Source of the DNA: an uncultured Alphaproteobacteria bacterium
GTDB taxonomy: Bacteria > Pseudomonadota > Alphaproteobacteria > Reyranellales > Reyranellaceae
Direction of reading: 5' to 3'
Assembly: GCA_903929895.1 (NCBI GenBank)
Contig: CAIYWM010001030.1
Location: 1 to 6,898 of the forward strand
Length of the DNA: 6,898 nt
Part shown: piece by piece, positions 5,003 through 6,898 of the stretch
How positions within the stretch are numbered: position 1 is the first letter of the stretch
Layout of the letters: each line of letters opens with the position of its first letter
Program-made: the position numbers and the translations under genes
Notes under the pieces: generated by a model
What the model was told of the DNA's origin: nothing
What the model saw: only the letters and a program-made list of their open reading frames with translations
Database searches by the model: none

Positions 5003-6474
5003 CGAATCCCGGCGGCGCTCCGTCCCAGGAGTTCGTCGCGCACGGACCCGCGGTCGGCCTCGATCCGGATGTACCAGATGAGCAGCGCGGCGATGATCTT
5101 GATGATCACCGGAACGACGATATAGACGAAGATCAACGCCGACCCGCTGTAGAGCCCCTGGGAAGGATTGAACCCCAGCAGGGCGGCGACGGGCAGCGAG
5201 CCGGCGGCCCCGATGGCCGTCGCCAACTTGGTCGACAGCGCCCACAGGCCGAAATAGGCGCCGGTATCGCCCTTCGTGTCCTTGCCCTCGTCGGAGTTGA
5301 TGATGTCGGCCAGGACCGACGGCGGCAGTCCGTAGTCGGCCCCGATGCCGAGGCCGGTGATGATAGCGATCGGCATGAACCAGACGAAGTCGCCGGCGCC
5401 GAGGAAAACGCCGAACGACATCGATACGGCCGTCAGGACCATGGCGATGAACCAGGCGGCCGTCTTGCTGTAGCGGCGCGACAGCAGCATCCAGAGCGGC
5501 ACGCTGGCGGCGGCGGCGCCGAAATAGACCAGCAGGATGATGCCGGCCTGCAGCTTGTTCCCCTTCAGCACATGCTCGACGTAGAAGAGCATCACCGAGA
5601 CCGCGACGCCCAGCGCCGCACCGTTGACGATGAACACGAGCAGCAGGCGGCGGAAGAGCCTGTTCTTCAGCGGCGCGAAGAACGGGATCAGCGTCTTGAT
5701 CGTAGCGCTTCGCTCCATGTTTCGGGTCGGCCGGGCCAGCGACGGCATCAGGCCTGTCAACCAGTCGCGGAAGTACCGGACATGGATCTCCGGATTCTCA
5801 CGCACGACCGGCGGATGCACCGAGGGCGGCGACCAGAGCAGCGTCGGCAGGGAGAACAGCACGGCGATGGGGATGAAGATCAGCCCCATGTAGACGTAGC
5901 CGGCATGCTCGCCCATCTGGGCAGTGAAGTAGGTGGGGAGCACGACCGCCAGGGTCATGCCGATCAGGCCGAAGACCTCGCGGCCAACCGTGACCCTGGT
6001 TCGCTCGTTGTAGTCGTCGGTCAGCTCCGCCCCGTGGGCGTGATAGCTGATCGACACGCCGGCATAGCCGAGATGGACCACGAAGAGCGCGACGAACAGC
6101 CAGGTCGCCAGCCATACCGGCTGGGTGAACAGGGACTCCGGCGGATGAAACAGCATGTAGAATCCGCCGATCAGCAGCGGCAGCATCAGCGCCACGAAGG
6201 TGAGACGTCCGCGCGGGCCGCGATGGGTGAACTTGTCGCTGATCAGGCCGATCACCGGATCCTGGATGGCGTCGATCACGCGCGTCGTGATGAAGATCAG
6301 TCCCATGATGCCGAGAGGCACCTTGAGCACTTCCCCATAGAAATGGCTGACGTTGAGCACCACCGGAAGGGCCGCCATGTTGAGCGGGAGCTGATTGGTG
6401 GAGTAGGCGACGAGACGATCGAACCGCAGCTTTATGGACGTCGTCGAGCCAATGCCGGACTTGGGCGAATGCAC
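4999..6474 (-). CDS. GPH-family (MelB-like, MFS_2) cation-coupled symporter
   Basis: This is a 491-residue inner-membrane carrier of the glycoside-pentoside-hexuronide:cation symporter family within the major facilitator superfamily. About twelve hydrophobic spans can be marked, with a long charged loop after the sixth (roughly residues 220-272). The signature TRVIDAIQDPVIGLISDK (64-81) followed by RGPRGR matches the RIxDAxxDPxxGxxSD block of MelB; its two Asp (68 and 72) correspond to the cation-site Asp55 and Asp59 of MelB. The substrate cannot be read from sequence: sugars are classic, but other GPH-like members carry lipids or organic acids. The start is GTG at 6474, with AGGAAGG ten bases upstream; no alternative start codon of usual type lies between it and an in-frame TAA upstream. 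It follows the methyltransferase gene by 59 bp on the same strand, so co-transcription is likely, though a promoter candidate lies between. It converges on the DUF1501 gene. Confidence 0.92.
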   Translation of the reverse strand: MHSPKSGIGSTTSIKLRFDRLVAYSTNQLPLNMAALPVVLNVSHFYGEVLKVPLGIMGLIFITTRVIDAIQDPVIGLISDKFTHRGPRGRLTFVALMLPLLIGGFYMLFHPPESLFTQPVWLATWLFVALFVVHLGYAGVSISYHAHGAELTDDYNERTRVTVGREVFGLIGMTLAVVLPTYFTAQMGEHAGYVYMGLIFIPIAVLFSLPTLLWSPPSVHPPVVRENPEIHVRYFRDWLTGLMPSLARPTRNMERSATIKTLIPFFAPLKNRLFRRLLLVFIVNGAALGVAVSVMLFYVEHVLKGNKLQAGIILLVYFGAAAASVPLWMLLSRRYSKTAAWFIAMVLTAVSMSFGVFLGAGDFVWFMPIAIITGLGIGADYGLPPSVLADIINSDEGKDTKGDTGAYFGLWALSTKLATAIGAAGSLPVAALLGFNPSQGLYSGSALIFVYIVVPVIIKIIAALLIWYIRIEADRGSVRDELLGRSAAGIR

Positions 6475-6532
6475 GCGGATTTTGCCTTCCTGTTCGGCTC
6501 ACCTTTGATCGGCGGCCTATTGATTGCCGACA

Positions 6533-6560
6533 GTTATATATGCCTGAAGTGTGCCTGCAA
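6533..6560 (-). promoter_or_regulatory. Candidate sigma-70 promoter for the GPH transporter gene
   Basis: On the minus strand TTGCAG (6560-6555) and TATAAC (6538-6533) are separated by 16 nt. The -10 box matches the consensus at five of six positions; the -35 box is poor. The -10 box contains the TAA stop of the upstream methyltransferase gene. It lies in the most A+T-rich spot of the window and would give a leader of about 50 nt. Confidence 0.35.
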
Positions 6561-6898
6561 AACGTCCGTGCGGCGCGTCGAGAAGCCTGCGGCACAATAG
6601 GCGAGGTAATACCGCCACATTCGGCGGAAACGCTCGTCGAAGCCCATGCGGTCGACCTGCTCGGCCACCCCGTCGAAGCGGCCCAGCCAGGTTTCCAGCG
6701 TCCGCGCATAGTCCAGTCCGAAACTGTAGAGTTCGGCCACCTTGAGGCCGGCCTGCCGGCACTGCTCGCGCAGGCTGGAGGGAGACAGGAGCATGCCGCC
6801 GGGAAAGACGTAGGTCTGGATGAATTCCGGATGCTTGCGGTAGCGCTCGAAGAAATCGTCGGCGATGACGATGGCCTGCACGATCGCCGACCCGCCGG
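6534..6898 (-). CDS. Cyclopropane-fatty-acyl-phospholipid synthase family methyltransferase, C-terminal part (partial at right edge)
   Basis: Members use S-adenosylmethionine to modify unsaturated acyl chains of membrane phospholipids, for example adding a methylene bridge. About 121 C-terminal residues are visible; the gene runs in from the right edge, and the whole protein would be expected near 400 residues. Seen in order: GSAIVQAIVIAD just inside the edge, FIQTYVFPGGMLLSPSSL, an AGLKVAEL strand, LDYARTLETW (the Tyr-containing block near the active site in Cfa), then GFDERFRRMWRYYLAYCAAGF and a short DVLQAHF end. This is the standard Cfa C-terminus and is complete, ending at TAA 6536-6534. 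The SAM-binding and bicarbonate-site regions lie outside the window. Its order with an MFS_2 transporter also fits loci for other acyl-chain methylations (UfaM-type, furan fatty acids); the visible part cannot decide between these. Confidence 0.9.
   Translation of the reverse strand, partial: GGSAIVQAIVIADDFFERYRKHPEFIQTYVFPGGMLLSPSSLREQCRQAGLKVAELYSFGLDYARTLETWLGRFDGVAEQVDRMGFDERFRRMWRYYLAYCAAGFSTRRTDVLQAHFRHI

Noticed and set aside
6509..6530. TCGGC/GCCGA inverted repeat as a terminator after the methyltransferase gene
   Set aside because: Five-base stem with a 12-base loop and no T-tract on the minus strand; too weak to call.
5572..6600. Plus-strand open frame of about 340 codons opposite the transporter
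   Set aside because: The His/Arg/Asp/Gln-rich translation is typical of the complement of a membrane-protein gene. It crosses the methyltransferase-transporter gap and has no plausible domain.

Overview
The window reads as a stretch of chromosome from a G+C-rich proteobacterium, most likely an alphaproteobacterium. The basis is strong G/C preference at third codon positions, frequent GTG starts (three of the seven visible starts), and the protein families present. No taxonomic marker gene is present, so this is inference. Coding density is very high: the largest gap between genes is 89 bp, so no stretch over 300 bases lacks a gene. I see no tRNA, rRNA, insertion sequence, CRISPR array or convincing intrinsic terminator.

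Layout, left to right. (1) At 1-570, minus strand, is the N-terminal third of a gamma-glutamyltranspeptidase-family protein, cut by the window edge. (2) A short divergent intergenic region follows at 571-659. (3) At 660-5002, plus strand, five tightly packed genes form an apparent operon. They are an ECF-type sigma factor, a one-membrane-span protein in the position of its anti-sigma factor, a membrane-anchored helical periplasmic protein of the Spy/CpxP/CnrX type, a Tat-signal DUF1800 protein, and a DUF1501 protein of the alkaline phosphatase/sulfatase-like superfamily. (4) At 4999-6474, minus strand, is a 12-helix GPH-family (MelB-like, MFS_2) transporter that converges on the operon and overlaps its last gene by 4 bp at the stop codons. 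(5) At 6534-6898, minus strand, is the C-terminal part of a cyclopropane-fatty-acid-synthase-family methyltransferase, cut by the right edge and lying 59 bp upstream of the transporter.

How the genes may work together. The operon looks like a cell-envelope signalling cassette (sigma, membrane-bound inhibitor, periplasmic sensor, comparable in layout to CnrYXH) fused transcriptionally to an exported DUF1800/DUF1501 pair. The sensor and anti-sigma proteins lack the classic metal ligands of their families. The DUF1501 protein cannot encode its own signal peptide, which suggests either co-export with its Tat-signal DUF1800 partner or a cytoplasmic role. On the other strand, the methyltransferase and transporter may belong to a membrane-lipid modification locus that continues beyond the right edge. 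The operon 660-5002 is the part most worth attention.
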